Assembly: GCA_013423325.1 (NCBI GenBank)
Contig: BLJB01000106.1
Coordinates: 99,812-163,811 of the forward strand
DNA length: 64,000 nucleotides
Direction of reading: 5' to 3'
DNA from: Usnea hakonensis
Lineage: Eukaryota > Ascomycota > Lecanoromycetes > Lecanorales > Parmeliaceae
Shown: positions 53,726-64,000 of the stretch, piece by piece
Numbering within the stretch: the first letter of the stretch is position 1
Layout: each line of letters opens with the position of its first letter
Notes under the pieces: generated by a model
Seen by the model: only the letters and a program-made list of their open reading frames with translations
The model's database searches: none
What the model was told of the DNA's origin: nothing
Program-made: the position numbers and the translations under genes

Positions 53726-56545
53726 ATGCCTAACAAGTACTCACATGGACTTGTCTTCTCTCAACAACAATATCGGGATGTCGACCCTCGCTCATTGAAG
53801 CCTCCCTCCGCACCGACTGCCACATCCCAGACTCGGTCCGCTACATCGTCCATTCGCCCTCCTTCAATTTATTCCTCTCCAAGCAACGTTTACTCGGACT
53901 ACCTGCGCCTTGAGCCTGACCCGGAACCGGAGCCTTCACACGACTACAGGGCATCTACCCAGACTTTCCAATTGAACCCTTCAGACACGCCCCAATTGGA
54001 GCCAAAGCCTTCCAGACGCTCACGTCCACGCTCAGAGAGGCTTCGTCTCGCGTCCTCTGTCGGCTTTCAGATACCAGATCCGCCTTCGCCAACTTCGAAT
54101 TTTGAGCCTACACTTTCGCACGACCAAATCAGCTCTTCTCCCCGTTTTGACTCCGGACCTTCATCTCCCTCAGAGCGCCTTCATCTGGGGGCTCAGTCTC
54201 CTCAGAGTCCCAGCAATTCTAGGCTATATCTACATCACAAGACTTCCTCTGTCGAAACACAAATATATGCTCCCGAAGCAAGCAATGGACCCTCGACCCC
54301 TGCAGAACGCCAGAAGCTACCCTGCATAGAGACGTATGAGCCTTATCCGTCGCCTCCATGCATACATGAGCGCCAATACCACTTTCCTGTCCCACCCCTA
54401 CATGGGCGCCGGGGTTCCTCCTCTCGGCCAACTACACTAGAGGTTAGCCATGGCGCCTCTCCTACATCTACACGAGAGCGCCAACATGTACTCTCGATGG
54501 GGTCCCCGGAGACTTCCTCACCTCTTATATACAAAGGAGAGCGGCAAGGACGTGGATCATCAGAGACTCAGCGTAGTCACTTGCCTTCTCCAGCACGAGA
54601 TCGCCGGCAGAATTTCGTACAGGAAACCCAGACCCTACCTTCGCCTTCGCACATACAAGGTCCCAAAGCCCAGTCTCCTTCTGGGACGCAGGATTCACCC
54701 TTGTTTCCCTCTGCTCGAGAACTTCAAGACTACATCTCTCTTCAAGACTATTTCTCCCTGGAAACAGAAAGCTCAAAATCGATACCTGCTCACAATGATG
54801 ACGGTCAAAAGGATTCACCCATGAAAGCTCGCTCCGCTTTACCTACTCCGTCCCAGGGACCCCAGTTTCGTCCTTCATCAGACATGCAGCGATTGCAATC
54901 CCCCCTTCACACTCAAGACCACCAACGTCGTCCTTCATTGGATGTTCAGCGATTGCAATCGCCTCTTCAAACACAAGACCATCAACGTCGTCCTTCGTTG
55001 GGGACACAGCACACAGCTTCTACGCGTGAGCTCCAGACAAGTCAGGGACCAGTTCATGGCCGGAAGCAGTCGCTTGACTCGCAGACTACACGAAATCGCC
55101 AACAGCTATCTAAGAAGACTGCACAACAGCGCCAACTTCGCCCCTCTTCAAGCTCCCAGCAGCTATCTTTGGATCAATTTATCCGAGAATCAGAGCGAAC
55201 CTATACCCCTCATGTCTCATCTCCACATGCAAGGAAGCCTGGTTCGCATCAAGCCACCTTGGCCAATGCGCAAAGATATACTCCCAAGGGCACGTCGTTC
55301 GATCATAAACCTCAATCACGCCGGGATCGGCCTTCAAAGCTTCCAAATACCTTTGCTTCGCAGCATAAGACACTGCTACCCAACCGCCAAGATGCTCATG
55401 AAAATGTTCTGATCGAGACCCATGGACTACCTCTCAAACGCCCGCCTTCACCCCCAGCGACACCGGACTCGAGCAAGAGCTTCTCGCTCACATCGCACAA
55501 GGAAGAAAACCAAAGGACAAGGCCTGCCCCACCAATACCACAACGAAGTGCCTGGCGCAGCCCTTCACTGAAGCGATCCGGGTTACGCTCGGCTAGTTCG
55601 TCGATTGTTAATGTCCCTTTAGATCCTTCAAGACCATCAACGTCATCAGCCGCAGATCCTCCGACCATTTCCAGAAAAGGCTCGTCTTTGCATTCGCCGA
55701 CGCTTTCTATCCATCCAAGGGGATCTTCGATCAACGCAACTAAGTCTCCCCAATCCACAAATTTCTCTGATTTCAGTCAGACAATGGCGTCCCCCGAGCG
55801 GGTGTCATCCAGCCAGTCTAGAGACAAGGAATACCCCGAGGACGCAGATCTCGAGTCTTTACCTTCAGAAGTAGACTTCAACATCCTCCCATACGAGAAC
55901 CCAAACGTCGGCCCAGCTATCTTTCGTGCCACCCAGTTGAGACTAGAACACCCGATCTCACCTCGCTACGAGAACACCAATGCCAGCCCGGACTTCTCTC
56001 GTGTCAATCAATTGGGGGATGAAAAACTAATTCCAGACGAGAGATCGGTCTCATCTCGTGCCTCGTCCTTTGACTCCGCGGCCCCTCCGCCCATTGGCTT
56101 CAAAAGACGCATACCACAGGTGACTGTCGAATATCTCCAGCCTAAAACGCCTAAAAAAGAAAGCAAGTTGTCACTGCTATCATTTCTGCGATCAGCGCCC
56201 GCTCCCAAAGCCGTTCTCTACTCCGAAGCCACGCAGGGCAAACTCCCCCGCCCCGTGTCTGGGTCGAAAACGGCCGTTCCCTCGACGTCATTGCTCTTTG
56301 CGGGAAACAGGGCTCAATTCTCATCAACGCAGAAGCCAAAGGATAAAGCGTCGGTGTCTGGACCGGAGCCGAAGAAGGGAACTGGCTTGGTGACGGGAAA
56401 AAGGCCCCCGCGGAGCACCGCCCACAAGGATGCGGCGGAGAAGAGGAAGTCGTGGATCAAAGGCGATGACATTGTCGACAAATATAACATGGCAGCACGT
56501 TCGGGGAAGAAAGGGGAGCTGGAGAGAATCTTGAGCAACCTGTGA
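53726..56545 (+). CDS. Long Ser/Pro/Gln-rich disordered protein, unknown function
   Basis: One frame of 939 aa from ATG 53726 (MPNKYSHGLVFSQQQ). The frame is open further upstream but without ATG. The protein is rich in S, P, Q and R with many short SP and TP sites, and almost entirely low complexity. A 20-residue repeat occurs around residues 380-425 (RLQSPLHTQDHQRRPSLD then RLQSPLQTQDHQRRPSLG). The last 35 residues look ordered and conserved-like: KSWIKGDDIVDKYNMAA, KGELERILSNL. Such a short C-terminal helix after a long disordered chain suggests a scaffold or a regulated binding motif, but I cannot name the family. It is convergent with the 57374 gene. Confidence 0.72.
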   Translation: MPNKYSHGLVFSQQQYRDVDPRSLKPPSAPTATSQTRSATSSIRPPSIYSSPSNVYSDYLRLEPDPEPEPSHDYRASTQTFQLNPSDTPQLEPKPSRRSRPRSERLRLASSVGFQIPDPPSPTSNFEPTLSHDQISSSPRFDSGPSSPSERLHLGAQSPQSPSNSRLYLHHKTSSVETQIYAPEASNGPSTPAERQKLPCIETYEPYPSPPCIHERQYHFPVPPLHGRRGSSSRPTTLEVSHGASPTSTRERQHVLSMGSPETSSPLIYKGERQGRGSSETQRSHLPSPARDRRQNFVQETQTLPSPSHIQGPKAQSPSGTQDSPLFPSARELQDYISLQDYFSLETESSKSIPAHNDDGQKDSPMKARSALPTPSQGPQFRPSSDMQRLQSPLHTQDHQRRPSLDVQRLQSPLQTQDHQRRPSLGTQHTASTRELQTSQGPVHGRKQSLDSQTTRNRQQLSKKTAQQRQLRPSSSSQQLSLDQFIRESERTYTPHVSSPHARKPGSHQATLANAQRYTPKGTSFDHKPQSRRDRPSKLPNTFASQHKTLLPNRQDAHENVLIETHGLPLKRPPSPPATPDSSKSFSLTSHKEENQRTRPAPPIPQRSAWRSPSLKRSGLRSASSSIVNVPLDPSRPSTSSAADPPTISRKGSSLHSPTLSIHPRGSSINATKSPQSTNFSDFSQTMASPERVSSSQSRDKEYPEDADLESLPSEVDFNILPYENPNVGPAIFRATQLRLEHPISPRYENTNASPDFSRVNQLGDEKLIPDERSVSSRASSFDSAAPPPIGFKRRIPQVTVEYLQPKTPKKESKLSLLSFLRSAPAPKAVLYSEATQGKLPRPVSGSKTAVPSTSLLFAGNRAQFSSTQKPKDKASVSGPEPKKGTGLVTGKRPPRSTAHKDAAEKRKSWIKGDDIVDKYNMAARSGKKGELERILSNL
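54867..54999 (+). repeat. 60-nt in-frame tandem repeat
   Basis: Two main copies of a unit starting CGTCCTTCAT(C/T) and holding CAGCGATTGCAATC (54887 and 54947), with the start of a third (CGTCCTTCGTTGG). It encodes a 20-residue repeat in the 53726 gene. Confidence 0.85.
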
Positions 56546-57373
56546 GCTGAAGCCACAGCGAGCCATGAGCAAGCACCATTCGTTCGACAATGGAAAGAAT
56601 AGAACAAGTCAAGGAGAAGGCGAATTCGCACCGCAACACGCATACATTCATACACACATGCACAAATATATACTCACGAAACACAGGCGCTGATATCACA
56701 GATGACGAGGTAGACGGACGGACGGACAGGGACACAGCGTGTATTTTGACTAGATACCCCATTTATCGTTCCTTTTTTTTGGTTCTTTGTATAAAGTACT
56801 TTGTACACATACCTTTGGTACATTTCCATCTCATGTATCCTTATTACTTTTTGCTATCCAAAGCACATTCCATGTTCTTATGTTCGATTAGATCAAATCA
56901 GATGGGATATTCACTTTTGCGGTTAATCAATCAATCAAGACATCCATCGAAAGTCCAATACGTGCGGTCTTCTGTCTTCTTTCTTCTTTGAATGGTGATG
57001 TTGACATTCTTATAGAGTATATTGTATAGCCAATCTTCCAACTCGCACAACGAATCCGATATGAATCCGACAATGAATGCAACCCAACGCCTGCCATGAA
57101 GGGGGAAAGGAAAAAAGGGGAGCGAACCTACATAATCCATCTTCCCATCCCATCCCATCCCATCCCCCTCCCCCCTCCCCAGTCAAACGAATCTCCATCC
57201 ATCCATCCATCCCATCTCGACATGCACCCTGTCCGTAAAAAGAGCAGTTAATCTCCCCAAAAAAAAAAAAACCAATAGCATCACTCCTTTCCATGCCATT
57301 CAATATCATACCTATCCTATTCTATCTACACTACACCACCCTCCCCCCTAACCTAACAATACCTCCCCTTCCC
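56546..57373. other. 3' intergenic region between convergent genes
   Basis: 828 nt between two stops. It contains CATCC and CCATCCATCC runs near 57148-57214 and a poly-A run near 57258. No gene; it must hold both transcription ends. Confidence 0.5.
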
Positions 57374-60300
57374 TCATCCCCCCGTCCCACTCCCACTCCC
57401 CATCCCCGTCCCCACCCCCCCCTCCAACCCCAACCCCAGCTCCCTAACCCTCTCCCTCGCCTTCCACTCATCCAACTCAAGACTCCTCTTAAAATCCAGC
57501 GTGCTAGCTCGAACATCCGCCTCCACCTCACCACCCCCCCTAGTCCCAACACCATCACTCGCCCCACGAGGTACACATCCCCGACAATCGCCTTCAACAC
57601 CATGATCTGCCGTCTTCTGTGCCAAATCCAAAGCATGATCCCTCGGCGTGACAGCCAAGCCGTCTCCCGGTTGGAGCCGGATACAATGTTGATACTCCCT
57701 CGCCCAGTCCTGCGACTGTTTTCTCGAGACCCGGCTCGAGCGGGTGCTACCGCGCGTCTGCATCTCACCTTGCGGCTCGCTCGCTTTTCGGACGCGGTCT
57801 TCCAACTGGAGCTTGGTATCGATGTCTGGCGACGGCAGTGGTGGCGAGATGCTGCCCAGCATTTCCAACTCGGGATACTCCAACACGCCGCCCTCGGATA
57901 TGCTCGAGCGGTGGCCGCGAGCTTCGTCGGCAAGTCGTCTCTGTAAATCCTGGCTCTGGCTTTTGTAGATGCTGCTGACGGTGGACAGCAGTTGCTTACC
58001 GAAAGTCCTGCTCTTGGTCATTACTTTTTCGCTGTTGCTCACGGGCGAGGATTGATTTTGTGAGACTTTGGGGACAGTGCTCGGGGAGAAGGTTGCAAAG
58101 TCACGAGAGTACACTTGATCTGATACGCCGGCCGGAGATGTAGACCGCTCGGGGCGAGTATGAGATGGGTAGCGTGCCCATGACGATGCTCGAGTCGCAG
58201 AGGGAGGTCTCTTGATATCTTCGGTCGTTGGTCTTTTGCTGGGACTTTCTCCCCGTTGAGACAGAGTGTATGCGCCCAAGTGTGCCTGTAGATCGGCTCC
58301 TTCCAATGGATGTGGTGTTCTGCGGTCGTTCGTATGTAGAAGGGATGAACGTCTCCGAGCCTTGTCTCCCGCCGAGGAAGCTGTCATAGGGTCAAGCTGC
58401 CTCGGTCCCACACCATCTGGGAACGTACTTTCAGCCCTCGTATGTGAGATGGCTTTGTCTTCTTTTGAATGTTCCCGAAGTGCTTTCTCCCAAACAGATG
58501 TGGCATTTTCGTCAGCAGGAGATCTAGTACCATCAAGGTTGCTGACTGTGCGTCGTGGAGGGTTTGTGAGCGCCAACTCGGCAGAGATGCGGTCCAAATC
58601 CTCCCTAAATCGACTGTTTTTGGGTAGCGTGTTTGCCCTCGGCAACGGGGAGATACGTGTCTGGGCTGCTGCAAGCTCGCGATTCATCAAGCTCTCATTG
58701 CTCGAGTGATAGCTTGTGTCTACTGTGCGTCGTTCAAGGATGTCTAGGTCGACTGATTTGGGTCTTGTTGCAGGAACACTGATGATCTCTTCGCTAGGCG
58801 GGAACATCTCGAGATAATACATTCTGTCCGAGAGGCTGTTGACATATATAATCGATTCAGGCGGGCTTGGGGGCAGACTTCCTGAGCTGTAGACGGAGGA
58901 AGACGTGAAGTGCGTTGCTGGAGTCTTGAATAGCTTACCACTTGTGGACATTGAGCTCGACGCTTGACTTCGAGGTATAACGGAGAACTTTCGTGAACTA
59001 CCACTGGTGTAACTCCGATCTCTCCTAGGGTGCTGCAATTGAGGCAAAGAGACGGAAGGCAGCAGAGGCTTAGATGCTAAGCGTTGAGGTATGTGCATGT
59101 TATAGAGATGGACAGGGTCGCTTCCTTCTGAGCGACCTCTCTGTCTTGTGAGGGATTCAGCTTCCGTTTCGGATGTTGATGGACTGTGATATTTTCCGTC
59201 CGTACCCCCAAACGACATTTCCTCGCGCCCAGGATTGCAACTATGTCCTTCTAAGGAACTTGTATTGGTATTGGTAGCTGAGTGGGTGGTGCTGTGCTTG
59301 GAATGGACTGGATGACCCCATAATCCCAACGTCCCGTGAAGCAGTTGCTCGCTAGCAGGTCTTATCTTGGTGTCGTAGACTCCTGGAAGTCTCGCTGAAC
59401 CCAATGTGTTTCTGTGCGTCGCGTGCGCTTCGTCTGACGAAGCAGCTTGACGAACATCAGAATACCAAAGACGCGAGTCGTTCGCAGCCGCTGAATCGCG
59501 GGTTCTTTTGACCCTTATTGACAGCATATCTGATGCCGGTGATACTCCTGGTGTATTCAAGAACTCGGGATTTGCCACGTCCATCTCCAAAGCCTTGACT
59601 GAAGATGGCACATGTAAGACAGTGTTCGACCGGCCTAGTGAGGATTGTGAACGGGTCTTTGCCACCTGCATGCGAATATCTTCATCACTGAACTTGTACT
59701 TTTGCGTACTACTTGCTCCACGGACAATCTCGACTTTTGAATCAGCGGCCGGTTCTTCGGACTCCCTAGCCAGACTGCTGCCTCTCTGAATAAGCATTCG
59801 AGACAGAGCCACCGCAGTATTCTTGGGCGCATAGGCTTGGGATAGATTCCGCGGTTCTAGCTCGGTGTATGCTGACGGAGATTCTGACCTTCTAAGAGCG
59901 TTGCTGAGGTGTTTTGGACTGATATGGATGGAGCCTTTGTGTCTACCCAGAGTGCCTCTGGGAGTCTTGATCGGGACAGCGTCTTCGTCGAAGCTACCGT
60001 CACTGATGTTGCTGCCCTCATCGATATCCCCTTGCACCCTCTGATGAAGAGCACGCTTCAGCTCTTCGCGCCGATGGTTTTCGTCTTCGCTGGCGCTGCT
60101 TGTCAGCCTTGTTTTCGAACTTCGCTTGGACAAGCCGGAATCGCGTGATATCCTTTTTCGAACCTTGCTTGCAACGCCGTGAAGCCGGCGGTTGCTGCCC
60201 CTGTGACGGACACCTGGTTCTGTCTCATGTGCCAAAGCGATATCATTTCCCAATGCTGTAGATTTTGGCTGGACGGTGTTTTCCAGGGTAGATGCAGAAA

Positions 60301-60472
60301 AGACTTTGTGGTCGGCTTGGCAGTTTGACACATTATCCCGACTCCCAGCTCGCGATGGAGTATGACTTGATAGAGCAAATCTTCCACCTGTTTGCGAAGT
60401 GTCCGTTAATACGGCAGGTTGAAGCTCTGGGGATTCAGCCCGCCCGAAGCTGCAACAATTGAAAGGAGCCAT
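57374..60472 (-). CDS. Long disordered protein with Cys-rich N-terminus, unknown function
   Basis: One frame of 1032 aa from ATG 60472 (MAPFNCCSFGRAESPELQ); the frame is open upstream but without ATG. The paired cysteines at residues 6-7 could be lipid-modified. Further landmarks: RRHRGSNRRLHGVASKVRKRIS, DENHRREELKRALHQRVQGDID, TPRGTLGRHKGSIHISPKHLSNALRR, ESIIYVNSLSDRMYYLEMFPP, and FREDLDRISAELALTNPPRR. Most of the chain is Ser-rich and disordered. The C-terminus turns Gly/Glu-rich (GLEGGVGTGMGSGSGTGG) with very GC-rich codons. I recall similar unnamed fungal proteins but no function. Confidence 0.72.
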   Translation of the reverse strand: MAPFNCCSFGRAESPELQPAVLTDTSQTGGRFALSSHTPSRAGSRDNVSNCQADHKVFSASTLENTVQPKSTALGNDIALAHETEPGVRHRGSNRRLHGVASKVRKRISRDSGLSKRSSKTRLTSSASEDENHRREELKRALHQRVQGDIDEGSNISDGSFDEDAVPIKTPRGTLGRHKGSIHISPKHLSNALRRSESPSAYTELEPRNLSQAYAPKNTAVALSRMLIQRGSSLARESEEPAADSKVEIVRGASSTQKYKFSDEDIRMQVAKTRSQSSLGRSNTVLHVPSSVKALEMDVANPEFLNTPGVSPASDMLSIRVKRTRDSAAANDSRLWYSDVRQAASSDEAHATHRNTLGSARLPGVYDTKIRPASEQLLHGTLGLWGHPVHSKHSTTHSATNTNTSSLEGHSCNPGREEMSFGGTDGKYHSPSTSETEAESLTRQRGRSEGSDPVHLYNMHIPQRLASKPLLPSVSLPQLQHPRRDRSYTSGSSRKFSVIPRSQASSSMSTSGKLFKTPATHFTSSSVYSSGSLPPSPPESIIYVNSLSDRMYYLEMFPPSEEIISVPATRPKSVDLDILERRTVDTSYHSSNESLMNRELAAAQTRISPLPRANTLPKNSRFREDLDRISAELALTNPPRRTVSNLDGTRSPADENATSVWEKALREHSKEDKAISHTRAESTFPDGVGPRQLDPMTASSAGDKARRRSSLLHTNDRRTPHPLEGADLQAHLGAYTLSQRGESPSKRPTTEDIKRPPSATRASSWARYPSHTRPERSTSPAGVSDQVYSRDFATFSPSTVPKVSQNQSSPVSNSEKVMTKSRTFGKQLLSTVSSIYKSQSQDLQRRLADEARGHRSSISEGGVLEYPELEMLGSISPPLPSPDIDTKLQLEDRVRKASEPQGEMQTRGSTRSSRVSRKQSQDWAREYQHCIRLQPGDGLAVTPRDHALDLAQKTADHGVEGDCRGCVPRGASDGVGTRGGGEVEADVRASTLDFKRSLELDEWKARERVRELGLGLEGGVGTGMGSGSGTGG

Positions 60473-61176
60473 GATCAGGGATGGGAGTCGCAGTGAAGAT
60501 ACAAAGAGAAGAAAGTATATTAGTGATGAAGCGACTTCCAAAACTTGTACTGCTTGTAGGGCACTGCAAAATAGTCAATGTTGAATAGGATCTTCTTGCA
60601 CGACTGATATTATGGGTGGTAGAAGAAAACTCGAGTCAAAGACAAAAGTTCTCGTCACCCTGTCTGTTCCTTCTTCTCTGAGAGAAGACTGAGATGGAGA
60701 CGTTAGATAGGAGGGATCGGACATGCACAGAAAGATGGAAATCGCAGCCTGTAAAGTCAATACTAAGCAAACTTCAACCTCTTTTCAACCAGAATGGAAA
60801 TCGAGAATGAGGAACACAATTTTGGGTCCCAACAAAGTCAATTTGATTAGGAATATCTACTTGCGGTCCTGAAAACCGCCTGTTCTTTGTACTGTGAGAC
60901 ACCTGGTTGAGAGGGTATCATAATTGTAAAACCGCTATGCAATGTTGAAAGTCGCTCCGAAGTCCGCCCTGACTCCCACATTGCAGGACACCCAGTTGAG
61001 AGGGTATCAAAAATGAAGATCCGCTATGCCATGTTGAAAGCTGCAGGTCTATATCGCTTTTAAAGGGTCGCCGTAGGGCAATCCATATTCAGTAATCGTT
61101 GAGATAGATCATAAAAAGAAGTATGATAAATTCATTCAGTCATCTTGTTGAACATCCCGTCATGACGCGTCCAACC
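60473..61176. other. Intergenic with an 89-nt tandem repeat
   Basis: Between the 60472 start and the met6 stop. It holds two copies of a 58-nt unit (60894-60951 and 60983-61040). No gene. Confidence 0.5.
60894..61040. repeat. Tandem duplication, two 58-nt units
   Basis: Both units contain GACACC(T/C)(G/A)GTTGAGAGGG, then CCGCTATGC(A/C)ATGTTGAAAG, at an 89-nt period, about 85% alike. Confidence 0.8.
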
Positions 61177-63680
61177 CTAGGAGGACTTTGAATACTGCTG
61201 CCGGAAGAACTTGGCAGCATTGACCATGTTGGTCAAAGCAGCTTTAGTTTCTTTCCATTGACGGGTCTTCAGACCGCAGTCAGGGTCAATCCAGAGTTGA
61301 TCTGGCTTGAGGTATTGGAGCATTTCCTGGATCCTCTCCTTCATCTCATCTTCGCTGGGGATACGAGGAGAATGGATGTCATAGACGCCAGGGCCAATGT
61401 GTCTAGGGTAGGCTTCGTCAACGAATACTTTTAAGAGCTTTGCATCGCTCTTGCTGTTTTCGATACTGAGCACATCTGCGTCCAGCGCTGCGATGGCGTG
61501 GAAAAAGTCTTGGAATTCGGAGTAGCAGAAATGGGAGTGGATCTGGGTAGAGTCTTTCACCCCAGAGACAGAGAGACGGAAGGCCTTGACGGCCCATGAT
61601 AGGTAGCTCTCACGCTCCACACCTTTACGGAGAGGCAAACCCTCGCGAAGAGCAGGCTCATCGACCTGGATAACGAACACGCCAGCGGATTCAAGATCGA
61701 CCACTTCATCGCGCAGAGCAAGAGCCAATTGCTCGGCTTGTACCGACTGATGGATGTCATTGCGGGGGTATGACCATCTCAGACAGGTGATAGGACCAGT
61801 AAGCATGCCCTTCATGGGTTTCTTTGAGATGGATGCGGCATATTTCGACTCTTTAACGGTCATAGGTGCAGGGCGAGAGATGTCGCCAACGATGATTGGA
61901 GGCCGTACGCAACGAGAGCCATAGCTCTGCACCCAAGCGTGGGTGGTGAAGACGTATCCGGTGAGACGTTCGCCAAAGTACTGGACCATATCATTACGCT
62001 CTGGCTCACCGTGCACATAGACATCGAGGTCAAGCTCATCCTGGACCTTCACGACATCTTGAATTTCCTGTTCGATAAACTTTTCGTACTCCTTATCAGA
62101 AATCTCACCTTTAGTGAGCTTGTTCCTTTGAATTCGAATCTCTTTGGTTTGAGGGAAGGAACCAATTGTGGTAGTTGGAAACATGGGAAGGTTGAGCTTC
62201 TCCTGCTGCTGAGCAATGCGTAATGGAAATGGCGACTTTCGATTGAACATCTCTTCGGTAATCTTTGATTGACGTTCTTTGACCTTGGGGTCGTTCGTAA
62301 GTTTTGAGGTCGCTTTGGCTTCCATAGATTTGGCGTTAGCTTCCAACTCCTCGCGTACGCTGGCAGGACCATTGGCCACGGCCTTGGCAATGATGGCAAG
62401 CTCCTTTGTCTTCTCTACTGCAAAGCTGAACCAGTCTTTGACCTCTGCGTCCAATTTCTTCTCACTCGCTAGAGTATGAGGTGTATGGAGGAGGGAACTC
62501 GAGCTGGCGACGATAACACGATCTTTGCCAATCTTCTGCACCACAGTCTCGACGATCTCAATGGCGCTCTTGAAATTAGTTTTCCATATGTTACGACCAT
62601 CAACCACTCCAAGAGAAAGTATTTGATTTTCGCGAAGGTTGGCCATGACAGTCTCGATCTGCTCTGGGTTTCGAACAAGATCAATGTGAAGACCGTGCAC
62701 ACCAGAAAGGGCTGGGAGGACATCGAAATTATGAACGACGTCGCCAAAGTAGGTAGCAACTACAATATTTGGTATTCTACCGCCAAGGCTTGACAGTTTG
62801 TCGTACGCTGGCTTGAAAGCATTCTTCACCTTTGGAATCAAGTCGAAGACAAGGCACGGCTCATCGATTTGGACTGACTCAGCACCAGCTTCTTTGAGTT
62901 TAACCAGCAACTCCTCATAGACTGGGAGTAGGGCGTGTAGTAGACTGATTGGTACGACGTTTTGGTCTCTGTCTGCTTTTCCAAGGGCAAGGAATGACAC
63001 TGGGCCAACAAGGACAGGGCGGGTGATGATGCCAGCTGCTTTGGCCTCAAGAAAGTCCGCCACAGGTTTTGGGTTCGATGAGAGCTTGAAGGTCTGTCGA
63101 TCTTGGAATGTAGGCTTGACATAGTGATAATTTGAATCGAACCATTTTACCATCTCCTGTGCAACTGTGAGCAAGTCTTCAAGAATCATACTGATAACGG
63201 CATTTGACGCACCAAGGCGGGAACATCGACTGCTGCACTTTCCGGTGTCTGAGGCTTCTGTAGACCTCTGCCCATAGCGAAGAATTCGTCAATGGGATCC
63301 AGTTTGTATTTGGAGTATCTTTCGGGTATGGCCTACAACTTGGATCAGCCTCTGACTTCCCTTTCATACATGCTGTGCATGAATGAGGCCAACTGACCCC
63401 GAAAAGTTGGATGTGGTCCAAGACATGGTCGTAGTGTGAGAAGTCATTGCTGGGAATTATGTCGATGCCGGCTTCTTTCTGGATTTTCCAGTGCTCTGCA
63501 CGGAGACGCTTGCCTTCGGCGAGGAGCTCTTTTTGTGATAATTTACCACCCCAGTATGATTCGTTAGCTTTCTTGAGGTCTCGATTGACGCCCATACGAG
63601 GAAATCCGAGAACGGAGCTACACCGCTTGTTAGCAGGTACTTGAGGGTAGAGAATCGGTCTTCACTCACGATTGAACCAT
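61177..63680 (-). CDS. met6: Cobalamin-independent methionine synthase
   Basis: Four exons: 63670-63680 (11 nt), 63398-63617, 63213-63332 and 61177-63156. The introns are 52, 65 and 56 nt, and the product is 776 aa. Start MVQSSVLGFPRMGVNRDLKK. N-terminal half: WFDSNYHYVKPTF, TRPVLVGPVSFLALGK, SVQIDEPCLVFD. C-terminal half: FPTTTIGSFPQTKEIR, PERNDMVQYFGERLTGY, QVDEPALREGLPL, and zinc ligands in HSHFCYSEF and DPDCGLKTR. It transfers a methyl group from 5-methyltetrahydropteroyltri-L-glutamate to homocysteine in the cytosol. The third intron removes a stretch that is also open in frame (LTVAQ), so an unspliced reading misleadingly starts at 63189. Length and motifs are as expected. Confidence 0.95.
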
Positions 63681-64000
63681 CTTGGCCGTTAGCTTTCGAA
63701 ACAATGTTGAGATATGAAGATTGAAAGATTGGATTTGGATGAATTTGAGATGATGATGGAGAGCGAATATAAAAAGGTGACTTGTGGGATGTAAGAATTG
63801 CAGATGGAAATGAGAGCCTATGTGTATGTTGGGCGGGGTGAATATCTTCTTAGCGTATTCCTTGGCGCCCCAGAAATCTCGTCTCTCGGATTCCGAGTGT
63901 TAAAGTATTACACTAGTGCCACGAGTAGGACGACTCGATTAGGTTGCTTTTAAACCTCAGCCAACGCTAGTGTATAATACCGAAACGTGCGCAGCCACAT
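63681..64000. promoter_or_regulatory. Upstream region of met6
   Basis: 320 nt to the window edge. The minus strand carries TTTTTATATT about 85-95 nt before the ATG as a possible TATA element. Nothing else recognised. Confidence 0.4.

Noticed and set aside
61939..62793. Plus-strand open frames of about 95-105 codons within met6
   Set aside because: Antisense shadows of a highly expressed conserved gene.

Overview
The window is nuclear DNA of a filamentous ascomycete (Pezizomycotina). Genes sit on both strands. Most are cut by short introns of about 45-110 nt with GT..AG ends and CTRAY-like branch points. The recognisable proteins are fungal forms: Rtt106, Mediator Med5 and Med18, Aro2, an Aim22-type lipoate ligase, Kgd4/Ymr31, a Cdc25-type RasGEF, mitochondrial uL24m, Pnk1, Mlh3, an RGS protein, a RUS/DUF647 protein and Met6. 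I cannot place the class. One 14-N assembly gap lies inside a poly-G run (7557-7570).

Layout, left to right. 1-156: 5' end of an MHYT-domain gene leaving the window. 1.5-2.8 kb: rtt106. 4-7.9 kb: a repeat-rich orphan gene, then duplicated AT-rich repeats, microsatellites and the gap. 7.9-17.4 kb: med5 (apparently missing its N-terminal part), aro2 divergent from a lipoate ligase, a degenerate-looking gene region (13.1-15.2 kb), then kgd4 divergent from med18. 17.4-21.4 kb: gene-poor. 21.4-27.3 kb: RasGEF and mitochondrial uL24m. 28.4-30.1 kb: a Ser/Pro-rich protein, followed by a gene-poor stretch to 33.9 kb. 33.9-41.5 kb: pnk1 (nine exons), a Ser-rich protein and mlh3. 41.5-46.9 kb: accessory-looking DNA with a large inverted repeat, two tail-to-tail paralogous membrane proteins and probable gene remnants. 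47-52.6 kb: RGS protein and an eight-exon RUS gene with 7-nt and 13-nt internal exons. 53.7-60.5 kb: two long disordered proteins facing each other. 61.2-63.7 kb: met6.

The genes are mostly single-copy housekeeping functions: chromatin and transcription (rtt106, med5, med18), amino acids (aro2, met6), mitochondrial 2-oxoacid dehydrogenase support (lipoate ligase, kgd4), mitochondrial translation (uL24m), DNA repair (pnk1, mlh3) and signalling (RasGEF, RGS, MHYT). I see no biosynthetic cluster, CRISPR, rRNA, complete tRNA or intact transposon. The items most worth checking are the truncated med5, the microexon RUS gene, the in-frame stop near 14.17 kb, the inverted membrane-protein paralogues and the hairpin at 42.8 kb. 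Exon boundaries were worked out by eye from reading frame, splice consensus and recalled family sequence, with no alignment or transcript data.
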